From Stenotrophomonas sp. WZN-1 (lineage in GTDB: Bacteria; Pseudomonadota; Gammaproteobacteria; Xanthomonadales; Xanthomonadaceae), in assembly GCF_002192255.1 (NCBI RefSeq), contig NZ_CP021768.1, positions 3,180,001 through 3,244,000 on the forward strand: DNA of 64,000 bases, given 5' to 3'. Below are positions 16,901 through 25,913 of the stretch, one piece after another. Made by a program: the position numbers and the translations under genes. Each line of letters begins with the position of its first letter. Position 1 is the first letter of the stretch. Under the pieces are notes generated by a model. The model did no database searches and had not been told where the DNA came from. It saw only the letters and a program-made list of their open reading frames with translations.

Positions 16901-17789
16901 AGCGCAGGCGTGCATGCAACCGTTGCAGCTGCAGCTGGGGTACTGCCACGCCCGGCATCGGGGCGCCATCGATACGCACGTCCCGCAGGTCCGAATCGGT
17001 GGTCAGCGCCACCGGCGCGAAATCACGCAGGGTCAGCCACAGGTTCAGCTCACCCTTGCCCTCGCGCAGGCGCACACCGCCGGCCGCCAGCAAGGGCGAC
17101 CAGGCGTGGAAATCGACCGGGTCGGCGCCCAGCCAGGCCTGGCCGTTGCCGCGCATGCGGTCCACGTCCAGTACCGCGGTCAGCGGCAGCGCTTCGGCCT
17201 GCGCCCAGGCGCGTACACCCACGCGCAGGCGATCGCCATTGACCCGCATGCGCAGGTCAATGCGCGGCAGCGTGGTGTCGATGCCCAGTGCCGGCGCGCG
17301 CACGCCCAGGCGGCCCCCGATCACCTGCAGTTCTCCCAACCGGCGCAATGCATCCAGCGGATCGCCGCCGTTGTCGGACTGCGGCAGCCCCCGCACCGTC
17401 CAGCGTCCGTCCTCGCCCTGCTGCAGGTCCAGCGCCAGGCCACGCAGGCGCAGCTCGGTCAGCGAGCGCCCGGGCAGCAGCCCGCTGTACATCGAGACCA
17501 GCACCTCGGCCTCGCCGATCGCCAGGCCCTGGCCGGCACCGATGCGCAGGCCCTTCAGCTGCAGCAGCGGGCCACGACGGGTCCAGGCCGTCTGCAGCTG
17601 GTCGAAACGCACCGGTTGGCCAGCACGCTCACTCAGCCAGGCGGCAATCCTGTCGGGATGTCGCTCGGCCAGCGGCAGCAGCTGGCTGAGCGTGCCCACC
17701 AGCAGTGCAAGCCCGACCAGGCCCACCGCGCAGGCGGCAATGAAATGACGGCGGATCCTTCGCAGTCGCAGGCGCGGCGGCGCGCTCAT
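13932..17789 (-). CDS. yhdP: YhdP family AsmA-like envelope protein
   Basis: This 1285-residue protein belongs to the YhdP/AsmA-like family thought to form long periplasmic beta-taco bridges that move phospholipid towards the outer membrane. It has a basic cytoplasmic start (PPRLRLRRIRRHF), one transmembrane helix at about residues 16-37, then the AsmA-type opening LSERAGQPVRFDQLQTAW. The remainder is periplasmic and rich in repeats of the form LRLRG-LDL and beta-strand runs. The C-terminal AsmA-like region includes DFRDFFSKGFAFNQIDGSMQFGQG and ITIRGQADLRNQQFDQ, and it ends in a basic, proline-rich tail. The length matches the E. coli protein. It sits between rng and tldD as in many gammaproteobacteria. 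Confidence 0.93.
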   Translation of the reverse strand: MSAPPRLRLRRIRRHFIAACAVGLVGLALLVGTLSQLLPLAERHPDRIAAWLSERAGQPVRFDQLQTAWTRRGPLLQLKGLRIGAGQGLAIGEAEVLVSMYSGLLPGRSLTELRLRGLALDLQQGEDGRWTVRGLPQSDNGGDPLDALRRLGELQVIGGRLGVRAPALGIDTTLPRIDLRMRVNGDRLRVGVRAWAQAEALPLTAVLDVDRMRGNGQAWLGADPVDFHAWSPLLAAGGVRLREGKGELNLWLTLRDFAPVALTTDSDLRDVRIDGAPMPGVAVPQLQLQRLHARLRWQRQADGWALQVPRLRLKTEEGEQQLDGLQLQLGKQLRVRSGEVQAGTALRALALSDRLDPGLRRWLFLSRPQLDVRELQLAGERDGPLWAQGELQSLGFASVGNSPGLRGLGGRFEGDADGFSLQLQPQRQLQFDWPTGFGVRHDLHLAGQVVGWRDEGGGWRIGTPAMRVEGTDYAADVRGGVWFQGDGTRPWLQLAAKLDDVPMTAAKRFWIHSKMSKGATDWLDMALAGGQVRNGIGLVSGDLDDWPFDNNDGRFEATGHITKGDIRFQHDWPLMSQVDADIAFIGPGFDMHGRGDLAGVAVQTFEAGIQDFGQQPLYVRADAQSDAGRLLAMLRQSPLHKDYGDTLDNLTAAGPAHVTFDLLQPLHHDEGGGHLQGTVDLAGVKLVDKRFQLAFDNMHGQARYSNGGFDAEALSVRHLGQDGRLSLRAGGYVHDSTRAFESQLTAHLDAGVLIDRAPEMAWLKPYITGTSPWTIAVNLPRAAPGAPAPPSELRLSSDLVGTRLDLPAPLDKPAAEPLATTVAAQLPMGAGRIDVAFGQRLALAARSHNNQTGVQVTLGSDHVDREPPPSGLTVNGRSPTLDALEWISLARGGSDDDAMPLRAVDVQVGQLKLIGGVFEQTRLQLRPGAQALDVRLDGPSLAGRLTVPNADGGTISGQLDRVHWQSLPAAPGAPATPARVQAGANDMDPAKLPPFALDIADLKFGKVVLGQAVLRTRPLANGLNVDELRFRAPDQEIDISGRWLGRTGGARTELTAQVRSEDLGGLMQNLDYGGQLRGGSGQAQLQASWSGGPSDFQLGNLQGSLDLHARNGQLLELDPGAGRVLGLLSVAQLPRRLMFDFRDFFSKGFAFNQIDGSMQFGQGMARTDKVLIEGPAANITIRGQADLRNQQFDQTIDVNPRAGNLLTVVGAVAGGPVGAALGAATNAVLSKPLGEIGARTYKVTGPWKEPKVEVIERSRDKTPSPPEPAPAPAIPPTVTDLPRSR

Positions 17790-17819
17790 CGGCCACCGCC
17801 GGCCTGCAGCCGGCGAGGA

Positions 17820-19307
17820 TCAGAGCAGAACAACATCGAATTGCTCCTGCAGGTACTGCTCGTCCGCCTGGAAGCGGATGCTCTTGCCGAGGAACTCTTC
17901 CAGCTCGGCCACCGCCGAGGATTCCTCATCGGTGATGCGCGCCACCACCTTGGTCGACGCGATCACCAGCAGCCGCGCGGCATCGAACTGGCGCACGGCA
18001 CGGGTGATCTCGCGGAAGATCTCGTAGGTCACCGTCTCGGTGGTCTTGATGCTGCCGCGGCCGCTGCACTGCGGGCAGGTCTCCGACAGCTGGCGCTCCA
18101 GGCTTTCCACCGTGCGCTTGCGGGTCATCTCCACCAGGCCCAGCGGCGAGAAATCATAGACCGTGGTCTTGGCATGGTCGCGGGCCAGCGCCTTTTCCAG
18201 CGTGCGCAGCACCTGGCGGCGATGCTCTGCATCATCCATGTCGATGAAGTCGATGATGATGATGCCGCCCAGGTTGCGCAGCCGCAGCTGCCGCGCCACC
18301 GCCTGCGCCGCTTCCAGGTTGGTGCGGAACACCGTTTCTTCCAGGTTGCGCTGGCCGAGGAACGAACCGGTGTTGACGTCGATGGTGGTCATCGCCTCGG
18401 TCTGGTCGATCACCAGGTAGCCACCGGATTTGAGCGGTACCTGCTTGTCCAGTGCGCGGCCGATCTCGTCCTCCACGCCGAACATGTCGAAGATCGGGCG
18501 GTCGCCGGAATACAGCTCCAGCTTCTCGGCCAGCACCGGCATGTACTTGGCGACGAAGGCCTGCAATTGGCCGAAGGTCTCCTTCGAGTCCACCTTGACC
18601 TTGTCCACGTCCTTGCGGATCAGGTCGCGCACCGACCGCAGCGGCAGGCTCAGGTCTTCATAGATGATGCTGCACGACGGCGCTTCGCGGCCGCGGCGCT
18701 CGACCACGTTCCATACGCGCGACAGGTAGGCGATGTCCTCGGCGATGGCCTCGGCCGGCTGGCCTTCGGCGTTGGTGCGCACGATGTAACCGTAGCCACC
18801 GTGCTGTGCCGACAGTTCGGTCACCAGCGCCTTCAGGCGGGCGCGCTCGGTTTCGTCCTCGATGCGCGCCGACACGCCCACCACCTTGGACTGCGGCAGC
18901 AGCACCATGTAGCGCGAGGGAATGCTGATCTGCGTGGTCAGGCGTGCGCCCTTGGTGCCGATCGGGTCCTTCACCACCTGCACCACGATGTCCTGGCCAT
19001 CACGCAGCAGCTCGACGATCGGCACGCTGGCCGGCGGCGGCAGGGTGGTGTTCTCGGTGTCGGCGCTGGCCACCGGTGCCGGACGCACCACGTCGTTGGC
19101 GTGCAGGAACGCGGCGCGCTCCAGGCCGACTTCGACGAAAGCGGCCTGCATGCCGGGCATGACCCGCTGCACCTTGCCCTTGTAGATGTTGCCGACCACG
19201 CCCCGGCGCCAACCGCGCTCGATGTGCAGTTCCTGCAGCATGCCATTTTCGATCACCGCGACCCGGGTCTCGCGCGGGGTCACATTGACCAGGATTTCCT
19301 CAGACAT
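17820..19307 (-). CDS. rng: Ribonuclease G
   Basis: The 495-residue endoribonuclease matures the 5' end of 16S rRNA and degrades some mRNAs. It starts [22 protein letters not shown], has an S1 domain from about residue 38 ([23 protein letters not shown]), the catalytic DNase I-like region with [15 protein letters not shown] and [13 protein letters not shown] (metal-binding Asp residues), and the zinc-link motif CPQCSGRG. It lacks the long unstructured C-terminal degradosome scaffold of RNase E, which distinguishes it as RNase G. The start overlaps the end of maf by 8 nt. Longer upstream reading in this frame is antisense noise inside maf. Confidence 0.96.
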   Translation of the reverse strand: MSEEILVNVTPRETRVAVIENGMLQELHIERGWRRGVVGNIYKGKVQRVMPGMQAAFVEVGLERAAFLHANDVVRPAPVASADTENTTLPPPASVPIVELLRDGQDIVVQVVKDPIGTKGARLTTQISIPSRYMVLLPQSKVVGVSARIEDETERARLKALVTELSAQHGGYGYIVRTNAEGQPAEAIAEDIAYLSRVWNVVERRGREAPSCSIIYEDLSLPLRSVRDLIRKDVDKVKVDSKETFGQLQAFVAKYMPVLAEKLELYSGDRPIFDMFGVEDEIGRALDKQVPLKSGGYLVIDQTEAMTTIDVNTGSFLGQRNLEETVFRTNLEAAQAVARQLRLRNLGGIIIIDFIDMDDAEHRRQVLRTLEKALARDHAKTTVYDFSPLGLVEMTRKRTVESLERQLSETCPQCSGRGSIKTTETVTYEIFREITRAVRQFDAARLLVIASTKVVARITDEESSAVAELEEFLGKSIRFQADEQYLQEQFDVVLL

Positions 19308-19908
19308 CGGCAGCCTCCCTGGCGGCATCGGCAGTGGGGGCCGGCACGCCACAGCGCGCCAGCAGACGATCGGTATGCAGCAGCGGCAGCCCCATGACGC
19401 CGGAGTAGCTGCCGGAAAGGTGTTCGATCCAGCGTTCGGCCCCGCCCTGGATGGCGTAGGCACCGGCCTTGTCCAGCGGCTCGCCGGTAACGACATAGGC
19501 AGCGATGTCGGCGGCGTCGATCGGGGCGAAGGTCACCTCGGATATGACCAGCTCGCTGTCCAGGCCGGTGGCATCAACCACCACCACCGCGGTCATCACC
19601 TGGTGGGTGCGCCCGGCCAGTCGCGCCAGCATTGCCCGCGCATCGGCGGCATCGGACGGCTTGCCGAAGACCTCGCCGTCCAGCACCACCTCGGTGTCCG
19701 AACCGAGCACGCGCGCCTGCGGGTCGTCGGCCAGCACCTGGGCCAGGCCGGCGCGCGCCTTGTCGGCGGCGACCCGGCACACGTACTGCTCGGCACTTTC
19801 AGTCGCCGCGCGCTGCTCGACGACCTCCAGGTCAAGGGCCTGGAAGGGGCGTCCGAGTCGGGCCAGCAGCTGGTTGCGTCGGGGGGAGCGGGAAGCAAGA
19901 TAGAGCAT
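19300..19908 (-). CDS. maf: Maf-family nucleotide pyrophosphatase
   Basis: The 202-residue protein hydrolyses non-canonical or modified nucleoside triphosphates, most likely dTTP/UTP by resemblance to the YhdE branch. It begins [19 protein letters not shown] (the signature S-x-SPRR), with later catalytic residues in [20 protein letters not shown] and [35 protein letters not shown] chose ATG 19908, where TATGCT ends 6 nt upstream, rather than a longer frame adding 21 residues unlike the family. It is the first gene of the maf-rng-yhdP-tldD unit. Confidence 0.95.
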   Translation of the reverse strand: MLYLASRSPRRNQLLARLGRPFQALDLEVVEQRAATESAEQYVCRVAADKARAGLAQVLADDPQARVLGSDTEVVLDGEVFGKPSDAADARAMLARLAGRTHQVMTAVVVVDATGLDSELVISEVTFAPIDAADIAAYVVTGEPLDKAGAYAIQGGAERWIEHLSGSYSGVMGLPLLHTDRLLARCGVPAPTADAAREAADV

Positions 19909-19914
19909 CGGCAC

Positions 19915-19920
19915 AGCATA
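19915..19920 (-). promoter_or_regulatory. Putative -10 box of maf (leaderless)
   Basis: Read on the minus strand, TATGCT is followed by GTGCCG and then the maf ATG, a 6-nt gap. Transcription would begin at about the start codon. No Shine-Dalgarno and no convincing -35 box are visible. Confidence 0.45.
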
Positions 19921-20038
19921 ACCTGAGGCCGCCACCTGAATCGTCGGCAACCCGTTACGGAACGCGTACAACCCCGAACAGGCTCACAGCGCGTTCATCG
20001 CTACGACACCACCCTCACTGCCACAACAAGGAGATCCC

Positions 20039-20776
20039 ATGCGCCTGACCGCCACCCCGCTGCTGCTTGCCCTGTCCCTTGCCCTTGGAACCTCGATGAC
20101 CGCCCATGCCGCTCCGTCGTCGCCGTCGATCGCCGCCGCGGCCGAAGGCACCCTGCTGAACATTTCGGCCAACGCCGAGGCGACCCGCGTGCCGGACGTC
20201 GCCACCCTGTCGGCCGGCGTGGTCACCCAGGCCGCCGACGGCAACAGCGCCATGCGCCAGAACGCCCAGCAGATGGACAAGGTGCTGGCCGCGATCAAGG
20301 CCGCCGGCATCGCCGAGCGCGACGTGCAGACCAGCGGCGTCAGCCTCAACCCGCAGTACCGCTATGCCGACAATGAAGCACCGAAGATCACCGGCTACCA
20401 GGCCAGCAATACGGTCAGCCTGAAGGTCCGCGACATCGCCAAGCTCGGCAAGGTGCTCGACGCGCTGGCCGCACAGGGTGCCAACCAGATCAATGGCCCC
20501 AGCTTCGAGATCGACCAGCCGGAACCGGTCTATGACGAAGCCCGCCTGGCTGCCCTGAAGAAAGCCCAGGCCCGTGCCCAGACCTATGCCAAGTCGTTGG
20601 GCCTGCAGGTGCGCCGCATCGTCAGCATCTCCGAGAACAGCAACGGCGGTTTCCGCCCGATGCAGATGATGCGCACCATGTCGGCCGGTGCGGCGATGGA
20701 CAAGGCCACCCCGGTCGCACCGGGTGAATCGACCGTCTCGGTCAACCTGGACGTGGTGTTCGAACTGGGCCGCTGA
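20039..20776 (+). CDS. SIMPL domain (DUF541) periplasmic protein
   Basis: The 245-residue secreted protein has a signal peptide (residues 1-24, ending MTAHA) and one SIMPL/DUF541 domain: TLLNISANAEATRVPDVATLSAGVVTQA, GIAERDVQTSGVSLNPQYRY, GYQASNTVSLKVRDIAKLGKVLDAL and a LKKAQARAQTYAKSLGLQVRRIVSISE segment. Family members are periplasmic proteins linked to oxidative or envelope stress, but no biochemical activity is established. It has a strong Shine-Dalgarno (AAGGAG, 5 nt before the ATG) and its own terminator, so it is a single-gene unit. Confidence 0.9.
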   Translation: MRLTATPLLLALSLALGTSMTAHAAPSSPSIAAAAEGTLLNISANAEATRVPDVATLSAGVVTQAADGNSAMRQNAQQMDKVLAAIKAAGIAERDVQTSGVSLNPQYRYADNEAPKITGYQASNTVSLKVRDIAKLGKVLDALAAQGANQINGPSFEIDQPEPVYDEARLAALKKAQARAQTYAKSLGLQVRRIVSISENSNGGFRPMQMMRTMSAGAAMDKATPVAPGESTVSVNLDVVFELGR

Positions 20777-20799
20777 TCGCGTCCGCCACGGCCGGCACA

Positions 20800-20828
20800 G
20801 GCGGGTCCCGCAGGGGGCCCGCCTTTTT
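20800..20828 (+). terminator. Intrinsic terminator of the SIMPL gene
   Basis: GGCGGGTCCC pairs with GGGGGCCCGCC across GCA, and a run of five Ts follows (20824-20828). Confidence 0.8.
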
Positions 20829-20992
20829 CGTGCGTTCCGCCGACGCTGGCTGAAGGCCAGCCCAACGATCATGCCCCTGCCTCTAGGCAGTAGCCGCCAT
20901 GCCGCGCTACTGATGGACTGCCAGCCGCGTGCGGCAACCCCGCCACGGGCCCTGGTGCGTTGAGGACTTCGTCACTGGCATGGAGGTGGATC

Positions 20993-21643
20993 ATGGTTCG
21001 TACGTATCCCGTTGCATCCCCGCACTTCGACCCCGCCCGCGTAGCCGCCTGGAGCGCGGCGATCGCCCTGCACCTGCTGGCCTTCCTGTTGCTGCTCATC
21101 CCTGCGACCTACCAGGCCGTGCAGGTCCCCCGTGACAAGACCACGGTCAGGCTGATCGAGAAGATCCCGCCGACACCGCCCCCTCCGGTGCTGCAGGAGC
21201 CGAAGGAAGTGGCCCGGGTCGTGCCGAAACCACAGGCCCAGCCGGTGACGCCGCCGCTGCCGCCTCCGACCGCCACGGTGGAGGAGACCCAGGGCATCGC
21301 ACTGCCGGCGGCCGAACCGGCCCCACCGCAGCTCGCGCCCAGCATCGACACGTCCACCCCGCTGGCCGGCGCCCAGCTGCGGTACCGCAGCGCACCGCCG
21401 CCGAGCTACCCGATCCAGTCCCTGCGCAATCACGAACAGGGCACGGTGCTGTTGCGGGTGGAAGTGGACATCCAGGGCCAGCCAGTCGCCGTCAGCGTCG
21501 AGCGCAGCAGCGGCTCGCGCAACCTGGACCAGGCCGCCCGCCAGCAGGTGCTCAGGCACTGGCGCTTCGAGCCTGCCCAGCGTGACGGCATGGCGGTTCC
21601 GGCCATCGGCATGGTGCCGGTGCAGTTCTCGCTGCCGGACTGA
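20993..21643 (+). CDS. TonB family energy-transducing protein
   Basis: The 216-residue protein couples the inner-membrane ExbB/ExbD proton motor to outer-membrane receptors. It has a single N-terminal transmembrane helix (residues about 18-38, AAWSAAIALHLLAFLLLLIP, including the conserved helix histidine). A proline-rich periplasm-spanning linker follows (TPPPPVLQEPKEVARVVPKP, then PPLPPPTAT), then a C-terminal TonB domain from about residue 125 with PPSYPIQSLRNHEQGTVLLRVEVD and LRHWRFEPAQRDG. The ATG at 20993 has GGAGGTGG upstream. No exbB/exbD is adjacent; it lies 196 bp before a TonB-dependent receptor, which suggests a partner relationship. Confidence 0.9.
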   Translation: MVRTYPVASPHFDPARVAAWSAAIALHLLAFLLLLIPATYQAVQVPRDKTTVRLIEKIPPTPPPPVLQEPKEVARVVPKPQAQPVTPPLPPPTATVEETQGIALPAAEPAPPQLAPSIDTSTPLAGAQLRYRSAPPPSYPIQSLRNHEQGTVLLRVEVDIQGQPVAVSVERSSGSRNLDQAARQQVLRHWRFEPAQRDGMAVPAIGMVPVQFSLPD

Positions 21644-21651
21644 GCGACCCA

Positions 21652-21676
21652 CCGGCCCGGCCTCGCGCCGGGCCGG
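21652..21676 (+). terminator. Hairpin after the TonB gene
   Basis: A perfect 10-bp stem (CCGGCCCGGC / GCCGGGCCGG) with a 5-nt loop. No T-run follows, so termination is uncertain. Confidence 0.5.
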
Positions 21677-21839
21677 ACCCTGCCGCAGCCGTGGGGGATG
21701 CGGACAGACGAGGGCCAAGCGTTACCGATTAAGCAAAAATTCACGACTTCGTCACCTGCTGGAAACCTAGATTGGCGCGTCCCGGTATCGATCCGGCGAC
21801 AGCCCTCAACGCTACGGTTTTCCAGTTAGGAGAGAAGCT

Positions 21840-24635
21840 GTGAAACACCCGATCCAACGGCCCGCCAGCCGCCGCCGCACCACCCTGGCATCGTCCATCA
21901 CCCATATCCTCACCGGCGGCGCCCTGCTGCTGGCCGGCGCCGTCGCTTCCTCCTCCGCCTTCGCGCAGGAAAAAGCCACCAACCTCGACCGCATCACGGT
22001 CACCGGTTCCAACATTCCCCGCACCAACACCGAGACGCCGTCCCCGGTGCAGGTGGTGAGCCGCCAGGAGATCGACCGCAGTGGCAAGACCACGCTGGCC
22101 GAGTACCTGCAGACCATCACCGCCGATGGCGCGGGCTCCATTCCCAAGACCTTCGGCAACGGCTTCGCCGGTGGCGGCGCCGGCATCTCGCTGCGCGGCC
22201 TCGGTGCCGGCTCGACGCTGGTGCTGTTGAATGGCCGACGCATGGCGACCTACGGCCTGGCCGATGACGGCCAGAAGGTGTTCACCGACCTCAGCACCAT
22301 TCCGCTCGATGCCGTCGAACGCGTGGAAGTGCTGAAGGACGGCGCTTCGGCGATCTACGGCTCCGACGCCATCGCCGGCGTGGTCAACATCATCCTGCGC
22401 ACCGACTTCGAAGGTGCGATCCTGCGCGCGTCCTACGGCCTGTCCGGCGACAGCGACGGCGACACCAAGAAGGCCACCCTGACCGCAGGTACCGGCGACC
22501 TGTCCAAGGATGGCTGGAACGCATTCTTCAGCCTGGACGTCGGCAAGTCCGACGCGATCAAGATCAGCGACCGCAAGAACCGCAAGTGGATCGGTACCGG
22601 CGATACGCGCCCGTGGGGCTATGACGCCACCGATGCGCAGTTCCTCGGCGGCGCCTACCTCAGCGGCCGCACCAACGGCGGCGTCGGCCCGAACGGCTCG
22701 GTGTTCAACAATGACTCGCCGTCGCCGCACCTGGTCGCCCTGCCGGGCTGCGCCAACCTGAGCACCATTCCGGGCCAGACCGAAGCCTCTTCGGCGGCCC
22801 AGGGCTGCCTGTGGGATCCAGCGCAGCAGTATCGCGACCTGACCCCGGAAGAGAAGTACATCAACGTGTTCGGCCGCGCCACGTTCGCCTTCGGCGAAGG
22901 CGGCGAGATCTACACCGAGATCGGCTACTCGAAGAAGGAAACCATCTTCAGCAATACCCCTTCCGGTGTGTCCGGTGGCTGGGGCTTCCCCGGCGGCCCG
23001 AAGAACGCCAGCAGCGGTGACGGCGCGACGATGCTCTATGCCGGGCATCCGGACAACCCGCTGCCGTATGCGGCGCGCCTGCGCTACAGCGCGTGGGACG
23101 TCGGCCCGCGCGTGACCGACAACACCAATGAGTTCAACCGCTTCCTGGTTGGCGCCAAGGGCAACTGGGGCGACTGGAGCTACGACACCGCCTACCTGCA
23201 TTCGGGCACCGACCTGGTCAACAAGCGCACCGGCTTCCTGCGTTACAGTTCCGTGCTGTGTGCGCTGGGCAATCCGAACTGCGCCGGCGGTACATGGCGC
23301 ATCGGTGACAACGCCAACCTGAACTCGCAGGCGCTGTACGACTACATCTCGCCGACCATCAGCGCGCGTGCCAAGTCCAGCCTGGACATGTTCGACTTCA
23401 CCGTGTCACGCAGCCTGGCCGACCTCAAGGGTGGCCCGCTGGGACTGGCCATCGGTACCGAGTGGCGCAAGACCAGCAACAGCCTGACCCCGCAGACCTA
23501 CACCGATCAGGGTGACATCATCGGCCTGGGCTACTCGGCCTACGACGGCACCCAGAACGTGTACGCCGGCTACGTCGAGCTGTCCGCGCCGGTGCTGGAA
23601 CAGCTGGAACTGTCCGGCGCGGTGCGTTACGACAAGTACGAAAGTGGCGAAGGCAAGGCCACGCCGAAGCTGGGCGTGAAGTGGACCCCGGCCGACTGGA
23701 TCGCCCTGCGCGCCAGCTACGCCGAAGGCTTCCGCGCGCCGAACCCGGCCGAGAACGGTGACGGTGGCCTGGCCGCCTTCTCCAATGCCCGCGATCCGGT
23801 GCGCTGTGCCATCGATGCAGACGAGTGCACGCCGCGCTCGATTGCGATCATCACCCGCCCGAACAAGGACCTGAAGCCGGAAGAGTCCAAGAGCTACTCG
23901 GTGGGCCTGGTGCTGCAGCCGACCTCGACCACTTCGATGACCGTCGATGCCTGGCAGATCAAGCGCACCAACGAGATCGTGCAGGGCAACACGGCGGCCG
24001 CCATCCTCGCCGGCAACGTGCTGCGTGACTCCAACAACATCGGTGGCGTGCCCAATTCCGGCAGCATCCTGGCCGTCAACACCGGCTACGTGAATGCCAG
24101 CTCGTCGCGGGTCCGCGGTATCGATACCGATATCCGCCAGACCTTCGATATCGGCCCGGGCCAGCTTGAGCTGGACCTGCAGTGGAGCCACATCCTGAAG
24201 TTCGAGCGCACCGAGGACGGTGAGACCGTCGACTATGCCGGCACCCACGGCAACTGCGACGTGACCAACTGCATCGGTACGCCGAAGGACAAGATCAACT
24301 TCGGCACCACCTGGAAGCAGGGTGCGTGGAGCGTCAGCGGTGTTGCCAACTACATCAGCAAGATGGACAACACCGACAAGCGCGGCGGCGACTACCAGGC
24401 GTCCTACGAGGATGGCACGCCGGTGACGAAGATCTCTTCGTTCACCACCTTCGATCTGTCCGGCCGCTGGAACATCACCGACGCCTTCGAGCTCAATGCC
24501 TCGGTGGCCAACGTGTTCGACCGCATCGCACCGCTCGATCCGACCACCTACGGCGGCGTGAACTACAACCCGATGCACTTCTCCGGTGCACTGGGCCGTT
24601 ACTTCACCGTGGGTGCCAAGTACACCTTCAAGTAA
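21840..24635 (+). CDS. TonB-dependent outer-membrane receptor
   Basis: The 931-residue receptor takes up an unidentified ligand. Translation starts at GTG 21840, with TTAGGAG 8 nt upstream. Residues 1-43 form a long signal peptide ending SSAFAQ. The TonB-box region is LDRITVTGSNIPR, followed by the plug domain (PVQVVSRQEIDRSGKTTLAEYLQ, then LNGRRMATYG, VERVEVLKDGASAIYGSDAIAGVVNIILR). About 750 residues of beta-barrel follow, ending with the outer-membrane insertion signal ALGRYFTVGAKYTFK (terminal aromatic). Barrel motifs include ASYAEGFRAPNPAE and LKPEESKSYSVGLVLQP. No Fur-box-like sequence is evident in the 195-bp upstream region, so iron control is not supported. Confidence 0.93.
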   Translation: MKHPIQRPASRRRTTLASSITHILTGGALLLAGAVASSSAFAQEKATNLDRITVTGSNIPRTNTETPSPVQVVSRQEIDRSGKTTLAEYLQTITADGAGSIPKTFGNGFAGGGAGISLRGLGAGSTLVLLNGRRMATYGLADDGQKVFTDLSTIPLDAVERVEVLKDGASAIYGSDAIAGVVNIILRTDFEGAILRASYGLSGDSDGDTKKATLTAGTGDLSKDGWNAFFSLDVGKSDAIKISDRKNRKWIGTGDTRPWGYDATDAQFLGGAYLSGRTNGGVGPNGSVFNNDSPSPHLVALPGCANLSTIPGQTEASSAAQGCLWDPAQQYRDLTPEEKYINVFGRATFAFGEGGEIYTEIGYSKKETIFSNTPSGVSGGWGFPGGPKNASSGDGATMLYAGHPDNPLPYAARLRYSAWDVGPRVTDNTNEFNRFLVGAKGNWGDWSYDTAYLHSGTDLVNKRTGFLRYSSVLCALGNPNCAGGTWRIGDNANLNSQALYDYISPTISARAKSSLDMFDFTVSRSLADLKGGPLGLAIGTEWRKTSNSLTPQTYTDQGDIIGLGYSAYDGTQNVYAGYVELSAPVLEQLELSGAVRYDKYESGEGKATPKLGVKWTPADWIALRASYAEGFRAPNPAENGDGGLAAFSNARDPVRCAIDADECTPRSIAIITRPNKDLKPEESKSYSVGLVLQPTSTTSMTVDAWQIKRTNEIVQGNTAAAILAGNVLRDSNNIGGVPNSGSILAVNTGYVNASSSRVRGIDTDIRQTFDIGPGQLELDLQWSHILKFERTEDGETVDYAGTHGNCDVTNCIGTPKDKINFGTTWKQGAWSVSGVANYISKMDNTDKRGGDYQASYEDGTPVTKISSFTTFDLSGRWNITDAFELNASVANVFDRIAPLDPTTYGGVNYNPMHFSGALGRYFTVGAKYTFK

Positions 24636-24658
24636 TCCTGCAGCAGCGTCACCTGCAA

Positions 24659-24682
24659 AGGCCCGGGCCAACACCCGGGCCT
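24659..24682 (+). terminator. Terminator hairpin of the TonB receptor gene
   Basis: A 9-bp stem AGGCCCGGG / CCCGGGCCT with a CAACA-type loop is followed by CTGCATTTTC, a weak T-rich stretch. Confidence 0.7.
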
Positions 24683-24720
24683 CTGCATTTTCAATGCCAC
24701 CCGGCATTGTCGAGCCAGCG

Positions 24721-25788
24721 TCAGCCAAACAACCATAGCCAGCACATCCAGCAGAACAGCAGCACCGCGACGGCGGTGAGGCCCCAGAAGCAACGTTGGT
24801 ACAGGCGCCGTTCGGCCACCTCCGAATTGAGATCGTCACGAGCGGACTGCAGCACCTTCTGCAACGTCGCCTTCTCCTTTCTCAGATCAGCAGCGACTTT
24901 CTGCATGCCGGCAAGCAGCTCCTCGCTCTGCTTCAACTGGGCAGATAACCTGCCATGGCTCTCTTCCAGTGCAAGACTGCGTGCGCTCGCCCCTGCCACC
25001 TCGGACTGCAGCAAGGCTTCCCGCCCGCTCAACGCCTGCAGGTGCTTCTGCTGGCTGCGCACCAGCGTCTCCAGATAATCGTTGCTGCTGGGATTGCTGA
25101 GGACCATCGCCTGCAGGAATCCACGCTCGCTTTCCAGCAAGCGCTTGATCCTTTCGAGGTATCGAGCTTCCTCCGCATCACTGGTTTCGTCCTCGGAAAT
25201 GGTATAGCCGTAGATCGGCACCCTGCCGATATCCACTTCGATCACTGCAATGCCCAGTTGCCGGAGGCCATCCTGTTTTGCAGCATCCACAGCATGGGAG
25301 CGCCTGACCTCAAGCAGGAACTTCCCGTCCCACTTGGAACCCAGATCATCCTCGCTGGTGAACTCAACATACAAATCTGCCCGATAATCACCCCTTCCCG
25401 GCACCTGCCACTCCTGCTCCACCCGGGAGATCGAGATTCTCGATTCACGCCAGCGACGAGGCCCTTTTCTGGTAGGAAGCGAAAGGGACAGCTGCACATG
25501 ATCCAGCCGACTGAAAGCCTCCTTGAACAACAGATGCTGCAGCGATTCGCCTCCCGCTGCCGCTCCGCCCTTCGCACCGTCGATATATGCGAAGTACCAC
25601 GACCGCCCCTTCATCACGTGCTTCACTGGGCGCCGCTGGCCTGCACGGTGCGTTGAGAAATAGCGATCTCCCGTGGGTTCTCCAGCATAGTCCCTGTTGC
25701 GACGGTGGCCCACAGCCTGCGCCGTAACGTACTCGGTTCCATCGGGAGTGAGAAAGGCCCGCGATTTGGTCATGGGGTGCGCGCTCAT
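24721..25788 (-). CDS. CoiA-like/DUF6035-like protein with coiled coil and C-terminal membrane anchor
   Basis: I do not recognise a named gene. The 355-residue protein begins AFLTPDGTEYVTAQAV. Residues about 45-200 resemble CoiA/DUF6035-type restriction-endonuclease-fold proteins: ESLQHLLFKEAF, then YRADLYVEF, then KFLLEVRRSHAVDAAKQDGLRQLGIAVIEVDI. The Asp-Glu-(Arg/Lys) spacing is what a PD-(D/E)XK active site would need, although ExR replaces ExK. A long coiled coil (about 230-325) follows, then one hydrophobic C-terminal helix (LTAVAVLLFCWMCWLWLF), so it is a tail-anchored membrane protein. Base composition looks visibly lower in GC than its neighbours, suggesting acquisition. Starts at 25788 or 25773 are both possible; neither has a clear Shine-Dalgarno. 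It is an orphan between the receptor and a divergent antiporter. Confidence 0.65.
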   Translation of the reverse strand: MSAHPMTKSRAFLTPDGTEYVTAQAVGHRRNRDYAGEPTGDRYFSTHRAGQRRPVKHVMKGRSWYFAYIDGAKGGAAAGGESLQHLLFKEAFSRLDHVQLSLSLPTRKGPRRWRESRISISRVEQEWQVPGRGDYRADLYVEFTSEDDLGSKWDGKFLLEVRRSHAVDAAKQDGLRQLGIAVIEVDIGRVPIYGYTISEDETSDAEEARYLERIKRLLESERGFLQAMVLSNPSSNDYLETLVRSQQKHLQALSGREALLQSEVAGASARSLALEESHGRLSAQLKQSEELLAGMQKVAADLRKEKATLQKVLQSARDDLNSEVAERRLYQRCFWGLTAVAVLLFCWMCWLWLFG

Positions 25789-25913
25789 GGAGGGAAGCCG
25801 ACTATGCCAACCTTCCATCGCACCCGATGAGATGGATAAGATCGATGACCCGAATGCAACTGCTGCACTGCCCGGCCAGAAGGCCGATGGGATGACCGCA
25901 AGGGAACCAGAGC

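Noticed and set aside
14901..19397. A 1498-codon open frame on the plus strand
   Set aside because: It is antisense to yhdP, rng and maf, which have clear families. Its sequence is arginine/glutamine/histidine-rich, typical of reverse reading in high-GC DNA.
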